NCBI GenBank assembly: GCA_036389105.1
Contig: DASVQK010000014.1
Location: forward strand, 1-16,520
Reading direction: 5' to 3'
From: AC-37 sp036389105
Lineage (GTDB): Bacteria; Actinomycetota; Thermoleophilia; Solirubrobacterales; Thermoleophilaceae
Length of the DNA: 16,520 bases
The translations under genes were made by a program, and so were the position numbers. Every line of letters begins with the position of its first letter. Within the stretch, counting starts at the first letter, position 1. The notes under the pieces were generated by a model. The model was not told the origin of the DNA. It saw only the letters and a list, made by a program, of their open reading frames with translations, and made no database searches. Shown here in pieces: positions 4,974-13,864 of the stretch.

Positions 4974-6272
4974 ATGGAGAAATTCGTCATCCAAGGCGGG
5001 CACCCGCTCTCGGGCACGGTCGTGCCCGCGGGCAACAAGAACGCCGCCCTCCCGGCCCTGGCCGCCTGCCTCCTCACCGAGGAGGAGGTCGTGCTGCGCA
5101 ACGTGCCGCGCATCCGCGACGTGGAGGCGATGATCGAGCTGCTCACCGGCCTCGGCGTGCGCGTCGAGTGGCGCGAGGACAACGTGGTCGCGCTCTGCGC
5201 CGCCGACGTGTCGCACACCGACGTCGACCCGTCCGTCTCGGAGCGGATCCGCGCTTCGTTCCTGGTGGCCGGACCGCTGCTGGCCCGCTTCCGCCGCGCC
5301 GACATGCCGCCGCCCGGCGGCGACGTGATCGGCCGCCGCCGGCTGGACCCCCACCTGGACGCGTTCCGGGCGCTGGGCGCCGACGTCGCGTTCGATCGCT
5401 GGTACCACCTGTCCGCACCGGGCGGCCTGCGCGCGTGCGACTTCTTCATGGACGAGCCGTCGGTGATGGCCACCGAGAACGCGCTGATGGCCGCCGCGCT
5501 CACTCCCGGGTCCACGGTCATCCACAACGCCGCCTCGGAGCCGCACGTGCAGGACCTGGCGCGGCTGCTCCTGCAGATGGGCGCGCGGGTGGAGGGCATC
5601 GGCTCCAACGTGCTGATCATCCACGGGCGCGACCAGCTGGGCGGCGCCGACTACCGGATCGGCCCGGACTACATCGAGATCGGCAGCTTCGTGGCCCTCG
5701 CGGCGGTGACCGGCGGCGAGCTCCGGGTGCGCGACGCGTTCCCCGAGGACCTGCGCATGACGCGCCTGGCCTTCGCCCGCCTGGGCTGCACGATGGAGTT
5801 CGACGGCAACGACGTGGTGGTCCCCGCCGGGCAGCGCCTGCGCGTGCGCGACGACGAGGGCGACGCGATCTCGAAGATCGAGGACGGGCCGTGGCCCGCG
5901 TTCCCGGCCGACCTGACCAGCATCGCGCTGGCGCTGGCTACGCAATCCGAGGGAATGGTCCTAATCTTCGAGAAGATGTTCGAGAACAGGCTCTTCTTCG
6001 TGGACAAGCTCGTCTCCATGGGCGCTCGGGTCCTGCTGTGCGATCCACATCGCGCGGTGGTCAGCGGCCCGAGCCGGCTTCACGGCGAGCGCATGGAGAG
6101 CCCTGACATCCGCGCCGGCATGGCCATGCTCATCGCGGCCCTGTGCGCGGAGGGCCAGTCGGAGATCGGCAACATCCGCCAGATCGACCGCGGCTACGAG
6201 CGCATCGACGAGCGCCTCCAGGCGCTCGGCGCGCAGATCGAGCGCGTTCCCCCCGAGCCGCTCGCCGTCTAG
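4974..6272 (+). CDS. murA: UDP-N-acetylglucosamine 1-carboxyvinyltransferase
   Basis: MurA transfers enolpyruvate from PEP to UDP-GlcNAc, the first committed step of peptidoglycan precursor synthesis in the cytoplasm. The 432-aa product has the usual length. It shows the conserved K22 region (PAGNKNAALPAL), the active-site loop GGDVIGRRRLDPH (115-127), the DGPWPAFPADL segment (Asp of the catalytic site) and DIRAGMAML near the C-terminus. The loop residue that is Cys in most bacteria (C115 in E. coli) is Asp (D117), as in Mycobacterium tuberculosis and some others; this change is known to make MurA insensitive to fosfomycin. ATG at 4974 begins the conserved sequence; the ribosome binding site is weak. 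hisZ follows by 27 nt. It is divergent from the HD hydrolase gene. Confidence 0.93.
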   Translation: MEKFVIQGGHPLSGTVVPAGNKNAALPALAACLLTEEEVVLRNVPRIRDVEAMIELLTGLGVRVEWREDNVVALCAADVSHTDVDPSVSERIRASFLVAGPLLARFRRADMPPPGGDVIGRRRLDPHLDAFRALGADVAFDRWYHLSAPGGLRACDFFMDEPSVMATENALMAAALTPGSTVIHNAASEPHVQDLARLLLQMGARVEGIGSNVLIIHGRDQLGGADYRIGPDYIEIGSFVALAAVTGGELRVRDAFPEDLRMTRLAFARLGCTMEFDGNDVVVPAGQRLRVRDDEGDAISKIEDGPWPAFPADLTSIALALATQSEGMVLIFEKMFENRLFFVDKLVSMGARVLLCDPHRAVVSGPSRLHGERMESPDIRAGMAMLIAALCAEGQSEIGNIRQIDRGYERIDERLQALGAQIERVPPEPLAV

Positions 6273-6289
6273 CCCGGCTAGCCTCGCCC

Positions 6290-6294
6290 GGAGG
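6290..6294 (+). promoter_or_regulatory. ribosome binding site of hisZ
   Basis: GGAGG lies 5 nt before the GTG at 6300 and decides that start. A TAGCCT box (6279-6284) upstream would give a leader too short to include this site, so hisZ is more likely read from a promoter further upstream, perhaps that of murA. Confidence 0.6.
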
Positions 6295-6299
6295 CCAGC

Positions 6300-7264
<965 letters not shown>

Positions 7265-7268
<4 letters not shown>

Positions 7269-7903
7269 ACGGCGATCGGCTGACCATCGCGATCCCGCGC
7301 GGCGCGCTGTTCGAGGGCACGCTGGACCTCCTGGACCGGCTGGACGTGCCCACGGCCGAGATCCGCTCGAACCGGCGCAAGCTGGTGTTCGAGGACGCCG
7401 GCGTGCTGACCGTGCGCCCGAGCGACGTGCCCACCTACGTCGAGCACGGGGCGGCCGACCTGGGCGTGACCGGCAAGGACGTCCTGCTCGAGCAGGACGA
7501 GCGCGAGGTGTACGAGCTCGTGGACCTCGGCTACGGGCACTGCCGGATGATCGTGGCCGCCCCCGCCGACGCCGCGCCGCTCGAGGAGAGCATGCGCCGG
7601 CGCGGCCTCGTCCGCATCGCCACCAAGTACCCGGGCATCGCCACGCGCCACTTCGCCGGCACCGGACGGCAGGCCGAGGTGGTGGAGGTCAAGGGCTCGG
7701 TGGAGCTGGCGCCGATCACCGGCCTCACCGACGCGATCGTCGACCTGACCGCCACCGGCCGCACCCTGGCCGAGAACGGGCTCGTGGAGCGCGAGGCGAT
7801 CGCGGACTGCACGGCGCGGCTGATCGCCAACCCGGTGTCGCACAAGCTGAAGGCCGAGCGGATCGACGCCGTGGTGGCGCGGATCAAGGAGCTGACGGGA
7901 TGA
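7265..7903 (+). CDS. hisG: ATP phosphoribosyltransferase, short form
   Basis: HisG condenses ATP and PRPP to phosphoribosyl-ATP, the first and rate-controlling step of histidine synthesis. The 212-aa product is the short form, which lacks the C-terminal regulatory domain and therefore needs HisZ, encoded just upstream. Visible signatures are LTIAIPRGALFEGTL (6-20), DLGVTGKDVLLE (65-76), RIATKYPGIATRHF (117-130) and GLTDAIVDLTATGRTL (153-168), the PRPP-binding family signature. GTG at 7265 overlaps the hisZ stop by 4 nt, so its translation is probably coupled. Its own stop overlaps the hisD start (ATGA, 7900-7903). Confidence 0.96.
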
Positions 7904-9156
7904 GGGTCCGGAGCCTGGGGCCGGAGGCGACGGCCGCCCACCTGCGCGCGCCGGCGGCGGCGCCGGACGACCTGGAAGGAGACGTGCGTGCGATCCTGGA
8001 CGAGGTCCGCTCCGGCGGCGACGCGGCTGTGCGGCGCCTGACCGAGCGCTTCGACCCCGCGGAGCTGGCCGCCGAGGAGCTGGCGGTGCCGCCGGCCGAG
8101 ATCGAGTCGTCGATCGCCGTGCTTCCGCTCGAGGTCATCGCCGGGCTGCGCACTGCGATGGCCAACGTGCGCGCCGCGGCGGAGGCTCAGCTGCGCGAGC
8201 CCGTGGCGGTGAAGCTGGATGCTGGGCAGGAGCTCGAGTTCCACGAGGTGCCGGTGCGCCGCGCCGCGGCCTACGTGCCCGGCGGGCGCGCGCCCTACCC
8301 GTCCACGGTCGTGATGTGCGCGGTCACCGCGCGGGCCGCGGGCGTGGACGAGCTGGCCGTGTGCGCCCCGCCCGGGCCGGAGGGTCGCGCCCACCCCGCG
8401 ATCCTGGCCGCCTGCGGGCTCTGCGGCGTGACCGAGGTGTACCGGATGGGCGGTGCCCAGGCCATCGCGGCGCTGGCCTACGGCACGGAGTCCGTGCGGT
8501 CGGTGGACGTGATCGTGGGCCCGGGAAACCGCTGGGTGACCGAGGCCAAGCGGCAGGTGGCGGGCACGGTCGGCATCGACGGGCTGGCGGGGCCGAGCGA
8601 GCTGGCGATCGTGGCCACGGCCGGCGCCGACGCGGAGCTGGCCGCCCTGGACCTGCTCGCGCAGGCCGAGCACGGGCCGGACACGTTCGTCGCGCTCATA
8701 TCGCCCGACGACGGCCTGGTCGGGGACGTGGCGGCGTCGCTGGAGGCGCTCGCGCGGGAGCGCCCGACCGTCGTCGGCGAGGTGGCCTTCGTGGTGCGGG
8801 TCGCGGACGCCCGCTCCGCGCTGCGGCTGGCCGAGGAGCTGGCGCCCGAGCACCTCCAGCTGGTGGGCGCGGAGGCCGAGGGGCTCGCGCCCCTGGTGCG
8901 CTCCGCCGGTGCGGTCTTCGTGGGCCGCGACGCCGGCACGGCCTTCGGCGACTACGTGGCGGGCTCCAACCACGTCCTGCCGACCGGCGCCGCGGCGCGC
9001 TTCGCGGGCGCGCTGTCGGTGGCCACGTTCCGGCGGCGGATGGCGCGGATATCGTTGCCCGACGGCGCGGCGGCGCGCCTGGCGCCCGCGGGCGCCGCCA
9101 TCGCCCGCGCCGAGGGGTTCCCCGTCCACGCCGAATCGATGGAGCGCCGCGCGTGA
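7900..9156 (+). CDS. hisD: histidinol dehydrogenase
   Basis: HisD oxidises L-histidinol to L-histidine in two NAD-dependent steps, the last reactions of the pathway. The 418-aa protein has normal length. The zinc ligands are all present: Q255 and H258 (AQAEHGPDT), D351 (FGDYVAGSNHVLPT) and H410 (FPVHAES). The catalytic pair is E317-H318 (APEHLQL). AAYVPGGRAPYPST (123-136), VYRMGGAQAIAALAYG (180-195) and VDVIVGPGNRWVTEAK (202-217) are typical family blocks. The ATG overlaps the hisG stop by 4 nt, and its stop overlaps the hisB GTG by 4 nt (9153-9156). It should be a functional homodimeric enzyme; nothing odd is seen. Confidence 0.97.
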   Translation: MRVRSLGPEATAAHLRAPAAAPDDLEGDVRAILDEVRSGGDAAVRRLTERFDPAELAAEELAVPPAEIESSIAVLPLEVIAGLRTAMANVRAAAEAQLREPVAVKLDAGQELEFHEVPVRRAAAYVPGGRAPYPSTVVMCAVTARAAGVDELAVCAPPGPEGRAHPAILAACGLCGVTEVYRMGGAQAIAALAYGTESVRSVDVIVGPGNRWVTEAKRQVAGTVGIDGLAGPSELAIVATAGADAELAALDLLAQAEHGPDTFVALISPDDGLVGDVAASLEALARERPTVVGEVAFVVRVADARSALRLAEELAPEHLQLVGAEAEGLAPLVRSAGAVFVGRDAGTAFGDYVAGSNHVLPTGAAARFAGALSVATFRRRMARISLPDGAAARLAPAGAAIARAEGFPVHAESMERRA

Positions 9157-9740
9157 GCCGCACCGCCGAGATCGCCCGCTCCACGCGGGAGACCGAGATA
9201 TCGCTGTCGCTGGACCTGGACGGCACCGGGTCCGGCACGCGCGCGACCGGCCTGGGCTTCCTGGACCACCTGCTCGACGCGGTGGCCCGCCACGGCCGGC
9301 TGAACCTGGACGTGAGCGTGCGCGGCGACCTGGAGACCGGCCCGCACCACACGGTCGAGGACACCGGGCTGGTGCTGGGCCAGGCCGTCGACCAGGCGCT
9401 GGCCGAGCGCGCCGGGATCGCCCGCTTCGGCCAGGCCGTGGTGCCGATGGACGAGTCGCGCGCCAGCGCGGCCGTCGACGTCTCGGGACGGCCGCTGGCG
9501 GTGTTCGAGGGCGACTGGCCCGAGGCCCGCGTGGGCGACCTGGAGCCCGGGCTGGCCCAGGAGTTCCTGCGCGCGGTGGCCTCCACGGCCAAGCTCACGC
9601 TGCACGCGCGGATCGAGGCCGCCGGGAACGACCACCACGCGATCGAGGCCGCGTTCAAGGCGTTCGCGCTTGCGCTCCGCCGGGCGGTCGCGATCGACCC
9701 GACCGAGAGCGGCGTGCCATCCACGAAGGGGCTGCTGTGA
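9153..9740 (+). CDS. hisB: imidazoleglycerol-phosphate dehydratase
   Basis: HisB dehydrates imidazole glycerol phosphate to imidazole acetol phosphate. This 195-aa version is the single-domain dehydratase, without the histidinol-phosphatase domain found in E. coli. Metal-binding and active-site blocks are LGFLDHLLDAVARHG (34-48), HHTVEDTGLVLGQA (65-78), DESRA (100-104) and GNDHHAIEAAFKAFA (158-172). The C-terminus STKGLL is typical. GTG at 9153 overlaps the hisD stop. The gene hisC, often found between hisD and hisB in actinobacteria, is not here, so the aminotransferase step must be encoded elsewhere. Confidence 0.96.
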   Translation: MSRTAEIARSTRETEISLSLDLDGTGSGTRATGLGFLDHLLDAVARHGRLNLDVSVRGDLETGPHHTVEDTGLVLGQAVDQALAERAGIARFGQAVVPMDESRASAAVDVSGRPLAVFEGDWPEARVGDLEPGLAQEFLRAVASTAKLTLHARIEAAGNDHHAIEAAFKAFALALRRAVAIDPTESGVPSTKGLL

Positions 9741-10405
9741 GCCGCGGCGGCGCGGTCACGGGCGCCGGCTCGCCGCGCATCGCGGTGCTCGACTACGGCA
9801 TGGGCAACCTGCGCTCGGTCGAGAAGGCGCTGGAGCACGTCGGCGCGGCGCCGGTCGTGACGAGCGACCCGAAGGCGGTGCGCAAGGTGGACGGCGTGAT
9901 CCTGCCCGGGGTGGGCGCGTTCCCCAAGGCGATGGCCAGGCTGGAGGAGCTCGGGCTGGACTGGGCCGTGCAGGAATCGGTGGAGTTCGAGAAGCCCACG
10001 CTGGGCATCTGCCTGGGGCTCCAGCTGCTGTTCGACGGCTCCACCGAGCACGGCCGCTCGGGCGGGATCTGCGCGCTGCCCGGGATGGTCGAGGAGCTGC
10101 GCACCGGCGGCCTCAAGCTGCCGCAGATCGGCTGGAACGCGGTGTCGTGGCGGCGCCCGTCGCCGCTGGCCGAGGGCCTGCCCGACCCCTGCCCGATGTA
10201 CCACGTGCACACCTACGCGCCCCGGCCGGAGCGCGAGGACGACGTGCTCGGCACCGCGACATACGGCGAGGAGTTCGCAACGGCCGTGCAGCGCGGACCG
10301 CTGTACGGGGTGCAGTTCCATCCCGAGAAGTCCGGCGCGCACGGTCTTCGCCTGCTGTCCAACTTCAGCCGGATCTGCGCCGGGGCGCTCAGCGCCGCCG
10401 CATGA
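9737..10405 (+). CDS. hisH: imidazole glycerol phosphate synthase, glutaminase subunit
   Basis: HisH is the class I glutamine amidotransferase that supplies ammonia to HisF. The 222-aa product has the catalytic triad C92 (LGICLGLQLLFDG), H195 and E197 (GVQFHPEKSG). It also has the oxyanion-side strand ILPGVGAF (55-62) and HTYAP (158-162). The first about 13 residues before RIAVLDYGMGNLRS are an extension rich in Gly and Ser. I kept GTG at 9737 because it forms a 4-nt overlap with hisB like the neighbouring genes, but a later start near residue 14 is possible. The stop overlaps hisA by 4 nt. It works as a heterodimer with HisF, encoded two genes downstream. Confidence 0.96.
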   Translation: MSRGGAVTGAGSPRIAVLDYGMGNLRSVEKALEHVGAAPVVTSDPKAVRKVDGVILPGVGAFPKAMARLEELGLDWAVQESVEFEKPTLGICLGLQLLFDGSTEHGRSGGICALPGMVEELRTGGLKLPQIGWNAVSWRRPSPLAEGLPDPCPMYHVHTYAPRPEREDDVLGTATYGEEFATAVQRGPLYGVQFHPEKSGAHGLRLLSNFSRICAGALSAAA

Positions 10406-11130
10406 TCCTCCTGCCCGCGATCGACATCCGCGATGGGCGGGCGGTGCGCCTGGAGCGCGGGGACTTCGACCGCGAGACCGTGTACGCGGACGACCCGCTC
10501 GAGGCCGCCCGGAGCTTCGTGGAGGCGGGCGCCAAGTCGCTGCACGTGGTCGATCTCGACGGGGCGCGGGCCGGCGAGCCGGTCAATCTCGAGCACCTGC
10601 GGCGGATCGCCGCCGAGCTGCACGTGCCGGTGCAGTACGGCGGCGGGCTGCGCACCTTCGTCGCGGTGCGCGAGGCGCTGGCCGCCGGCGCCGGTCGCGT
10701 CGTGCTGGGCACGGCGGCGTACAGCGACATGGAGTTCCTCGACGCGGTGATGGAGGCGTGGGGCGCGCGCGTGGTGGTGGCCATCGACGTGCGCGGCGGG
10801 CACGTGTCGGTGTCCGGCTGGGAGAAGACCACGCAGATGCCGCCCGCCGGCGTGATCGAGCGCATGCAGGCGCGCGGCGTGAAGCAGTTCGTCTACACCA
10901 ACGTCGACCGCGACGGGATGCTGGAGGGTCCGGATCTCGACGAGGTGCGGGCGATCGGGGAGGTCATCCGCGGGCGCTTCATCTACTCGGGCGGCATCTC
11001 GTCGGTCGACGACCTGCTGGCGCTGCGCGGGCTGCGGCTGGTCAACCTGGCCGGCGTGATCTCGGGCAAGGCGCTGTACGAGCGGCGCTTCACGGTGGCC
11101 GAGGGCGTACGGGCGCTCAGGGAAGGCTGA
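10402..11130 (+). CDS. hisA: phosphoribosylformimino-5-aminoimidazole carboxamide ribotide isomerase
   Basis: HisA opens the ribose of ProFAR by an Amadori rearrangement to PRFAR. The 242-aa TIM-barrel has the general acid/base aspartates at D8 (LLPAIDIRDG) and D129 (VVAIDVRGG). Phosphate-binding glycines are in QYGGGLR (78-84) and YSGGIS, and DRDGMLEG is a family block. Many actinobacteria carry a bifunctional PriA (HisA plus TrpF); from sequence alone I cannot decide whether this one also does the tryptophan step. ATG at 10402 overlaps the hisH stop. The 10-nt gap to hisF is the widest in the histidine run and has no terminator. Confidence 0.95.
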   Translation: MILLPAIDIRDGRAVRLERGDFDRETVYADDPLEAARSFVEAGAKSLHVVDLDGARAGEPVNLEHLRRIAAELHVPVQYGGGLRTFVAVREALAAGAGRVVLGTAAYSDMEFLDAVMEAWGARVVVAIDVRGGHVSVSGWEKTTQMPPAGVIERMQARGVKQFVYTNVDRDGMLEGPDLDEVRAIGEVIRGRFIYSGGISSVDDLLALRGLRLVNLAGVISGKALYERRFTVAEGVRALREG

Positions 11131-11140
11131 GGCCTCGGCG

Positions 11141-11899
11141 ATGCTCCTGAAGCGCGTCATCCCCTGCCTCGACGTGGACAAGGGCCGCGTGGTGAAGGGC
11201 ACCAACTTCGTGGACATCCGCGACGCCGGCGACCCGGTCGAGCTGGCCATGCGCTACGAGGCCGAGGGCGGCGACGAGCTGGTCTTCCTCGACATCACGG
11301 CGTCGCACGAGAAGCGCGACACGATGGTGGAGCTGGCGCGCCGCACCGCCGACGACGTGTTCATCCCGTTCACCATCGGCGGCGGTATCCGCTCGGCCGC
11401 CGACGCCCAGGCGGTGCTCGACGCGGGGTCGGACAAGGTCTCGGTCAACTCGGCCGCGGTGGCGCGGCCGGAGCTGATCGGCGAGCTGGCCGAGGTGTTC
11501 GGCGCGCAGTGCGTGGTGCTGGCCATCGACGCCAAGCGGGCGGACGGCGGGGGGTACGAGGTGTTCGTCAACGGCGGCCGCACGCCGGTGGGCCGTGACG
11601 CGGTGGAGTGGGCGCGCGAGGGCGTGGAGCGCGGCGCCGGCGAGATCCTGCTGACCAGCATGGACCGCGACGGCACCGAGGACGGCTACGAGCTGCCGCT
11701 CACGCGCGCGGTGGCGGACGCCGTGGACGTGCCGGTGATCGCGTCGGGCGGGGCTGGCACGCTCGACCACCTGGTGGAGGCCGTCGAGCAGGGGCACGCC
11801 GACGCCGTCCTGTGCGCGTCGATCTTCCACTACGGCACCTTCACGGTCGGGCAGGCCAAGGAGCGGATGCGGGCCGCGGGCATCCCGGTGCGGGAGTGA
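11141..11899 (+). CDS. hisF: imidazole glycerol phosphate synthase, cyclase subunit
   Basis: HisF uses ammonia channelled from HisH to convert PRFAR to imidazole glycerol phosphate and AICAR, the latter feeding purine synthesis. The 252-aa TIM-barrel has catalytic D11 (VIPCLDVDKGRVVKG) and D130 (VVLAIDAKR), the same numbers as in Thermotoga HisF. The phosphate-binding blocks IGGGIRS (79-85) and ASGGAG are present, as is SMDRDGTEDGYEL. No strong ribosome binding site precedes the ATG. In many bacteria hisI/hisE follows hisF; here the next gene is a tRNA nucleotidyltransferase gene, 4 nt after the stop. Confidence 0.97.
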   Translation: MLLKRVIPCLDVDKGRVVKGTNFVDIRDAGDPVELAMRYEAEGGDELVFLDITASHEKRDTMVELARRTADDVFIPFTIGGGIRSAADAQAVLDAGSDKVSVNSAAVARPELIGELAEVFGAQCVVLAIDAKRADGGGYEVFVNGGRTPVGRDAVEWAREGVERGAGEILLTSMDRDGTEDGYELPLTRAVADAVDVPVIASGGAGTLDHLVEAVEQGHADAVLCASIFHYGTFTVGQAKERMRAAGIPVRE

Positions 11900-11903
11900 G
11901 CGC

Positions 11904-13115
11904 GTGAACGTCGCCTCGCTGCCGGGCGTGCGGCGGCTCCTGCCGGCGCTGGACGGGCTGCCGCCCGCCTACCTGGTGGGTGGGGCGGTGCGCGACCTGC
12001 TGCTGCGGTCGGAGTCCGTGGACCTCGACGTGGCGGTGGAGGGCGACGCGCTGGCGGCGGCCTGGGAGCTGGCGTCGCGGCTGGACGGGCGGGCCGTTAC
12101 GCACGAGCGCTTCGGCACGGCAACGGTTCGCACGGACGACGGGTTCGTGGTTGACCTGGCCGGCACGCGGCGGGAGCGCTACCCGGCGCCGGGCGCGCTG
12201 CCGGAGGTGGAGCCGGCGCCGCTGGCCGACGACCTGGCTCGCCGTGACTTCACGATCAACGCGATGGCGATCGGGCTGAGCGGCTCCGACCTGGGGCAGA
12301 TGCACGACCCGCACGGCGGCGAGGCCGACCTGCGCGCCGGCGTCGTGCGCGTGCTCCACCCGGGCAGCTTCGTGGACGACCCCACGCGGCTGCTGCGCGC
12401 GGTGCGCTACGAGTCGCGACTCGGGTTCCGGATGGACGAGCAAACGGAGCGGCTGGCGCGCGAGGCGGCGGCGGGCGAGGCGCTCGGCACCGTGTCCGGG
12501 CAGCGCGTACGCGACGAGCTGCTGGACCTGCTGGGCGAGCCGTCGGCGCCCGCGGCGCTGGCGCGGCTTGCCGAGCTGGGCATCGACCGCGGCCTGAACC
12601 CGTCGTTCGTGGCCGACCCGGACCTGGCGGCGTCCGCGGCCCTCGGTTCGGCCGAGACCGGCGCCGACCCGCGGCTGGCCGCGCTGGCCGCGCTGGTCTC
12701 GCGCGCTCCCGATGAGCTCGAGGGTTGGGTGGACTCCCTCAACCTGGGGCGGGGGAACCGCAACGCGGTGATGGCCGCGGCGCGGCAGGCGCCGGGGCTG
12801 CTGCCCGCGCTGCGCGCCGAGCCGCCGCCGTCCGCCGTGCACGCCCTGCTGCGCTGCGAGCCGGCCGAGACGCTGGCGGTGGCGCTGGCGCTGGGCGCCC
12901 CGGCGGGGCCGGTCCTGCGCTTCCTAGCCGACCTGCGCGACGTGCGCCTGGAGATCACCGGGGACGACCTGATGGAGGAGGGCGTGCCCCGCTCGCCCGC
13001 GATCGGCCGCGCGCTGGACGAGACGCTGCGGCGAAAGCTCGACGGCCTGGTGTCGGGGCGCGAGGACGAACTGCGGGTGGCGCTGGAGGTCGCGCGCGGG
13101 GAGGAGGGGCGATGA
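11904..13115 (+). CDS. class II tRNA nucleotidyltransferase (CCA- or A-adding)
   Basis: This enzyme family adds or repairs the CCA end of tRNAs. The 403-aa protein has the family blocks in order: YLVGGAVRDLLL (23-34) and DLDVAVEG (40-47), with catalytic D40/D42; RRDFTINAMAI (113-123); SFVDDPTRLLRAVRYE (155-170), where DDPTR stands in for the EDxxR template-recognition motif; and SGQRVRDELLDLL (198-210), with Gln where family members usually have Glu. The C-terminal half (about 225-403) is helical body/tail and less conserved. Whether it adds all of CCA, only A, or is a poly(A) polymerase relative cannot be decided. GTG at 11904 starts 4 nt after hisF. Its stop overlaps pgeF by 4 nt, so it is probably part of the same operon. 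Confidence 0.88.
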   Translation: MNVASLPGVRRLLPALDGLPPAYLVGGAVRDLLLRSESVDLDVAVEGDALAAAWELASRLDGRAVTHERFGTATVRTDDGFVVDLAGTRRERYPAPGALPEVEPAPLADDLARRDFTINAMAIGLSGSDLGQMHDPHGGEADLRAGVVRVLHPGSFVDDPTRLLRAVRYESRLGFRMDEQTERLAREAAAGEALGTVSGQRVRDELLDLLGEPSAPAALARLAELGIDRGLNPSFVADPDLAASAALGSAETGADPRLAALAALVSRAPDELEGWVDSLNLGRGNRNAVMAAARQAPGLLPALRAEPPPSAVHALLRCEPAETLAVALALGAPAGPVLRFLADLRDVRLEITGDDLMEEGVPRSPAIGRALDETLRRKLDGLVSGREDELRVALEVARGEEGR

Positions 13116-13864
13116 GCGCTGACCCCGCGACCGGCTCGCCGCCCGCCGTCGAGGTCGGGCTTCCCGGCGCGCGCGTGCTGTTCTCCACCCGCCTCGGGGG
13201 CGTGAGCCCGGCGCCGTACGAGTCGCTCAACCTGGGCATCCTGACGGGCGACCGCCGCGAGCTCGTGAGCGAGAACCGCCGGCGGCTCGCCGAGCGCGCC
13301 GGCCTCGGCTTCGGAAACGTGGCGATGGGCTGGCAGGTTCACGGAGCCGACGTCCTCGAGTGGGAGCGCCGGCCCGAGAAGGGCAGCAATGACGGGTACG
13401 CCGAGCCGGGGGCGCCGCTCGAGAAGGTGGACGGGCACGCGACCGGCCTGGCCGGGCTCGCCCTACTCGTGCTGGTGGCCGACTGCCTGCCCGTCGCGCT
13501 TGCGGCTCCCGGCCGCGTCGCGATGCTGCACTGCGGCTGGCGCGGGCTGGCGGCGGGGATGGTCGCGCGGGCCGCCGCGACGTTCGACCGGCAACCGTCC
13601 GCCGTCGTCGGGCCGGGGATCGGCAGCTGCTGCTACGAGGTCGGGCCCGAGGTGCTGGAGGCGTTCTCGGACCTCGACGGGGTGGCCGCCGGCCGGATGC
13701 TCGACCTCCGCGCCGTCGCCGAGCGCAGGCTGCGCGCCGCCGGCGTGGCCGACGTGGAGCACGTCGACCTGTGCACGCGTTGCCGCGGCGACCTCTTCTT
13801 CTCCCACCGCCGCGACGGACCCGACACCGGCCGGCAGGCGGGAATGGTCTGGCGCACCGGATGA
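13112..13864 (+). CDS. pgeF: PgeF/YfiH-type purine nucleoside phosphorylase (DUF152)
   Basis: The 250-aa protein belongs to the YfiH/PgeF (formerly laccase-like) family. Members act as zinc-dependent purine nucleoside phosphorylases/adenosine deaminases, and in E. coli correct peptidoglycan precursors carrying Ser in place of Ala. The zinc ligands are H77 (WQVHGAD), C125 (VADCLPVAL) and H140 (MLHCGWRGLAAGM). Other family blocks are FSTRLGGVS (24-32) and GPGIGSCCYEVGPEV (167-181). The gene has the best ribosome binding site in the run: GGAGG (13100-13104), 7 nt before ATG 13112. It overlaps the upstream gene by 4 nt and yggS by 4 nt. pgeF-yggS-sepF is a conserved cell-division neighbourhood in Gram-positive bacteria. 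Confidence 0.92.
   Translation: MSADPATGSPPAVEVGLPGARVLFSTRLGGVSPAPYESLNLGILTGDRRELVSENRRRLAERAGLGFGNVAMGWQVHGADVLEWERRPEKGSNDGYAEPGAPLEKVDGHATGLAGLALLVLVADCLPVALAAPGRVAMLHCGWRGLAAGMVARAAATFDRQPSAVVGPGIGSCCYEVGPEVLEAFSDLDGVAAGRMLDLRAVAERRLRAAGVADVEHVDLCTRCRGDLFFSHRRDGPDTGRQAGMVWRTG

Noticed and set aside
4824..5945. Upstream extension of the HD hydrolase frame
   Set aside because: It is antisense to murA and His/Arg-rich without motifs; the family sequence begins at the GTG at 4823.
7531..10342. Long minus-strand frames (532 and 548 codons) opposite hisD, hisB and hisH
   Set aside because: They oppose well-conserved his genes and have the composition of shadow frames.
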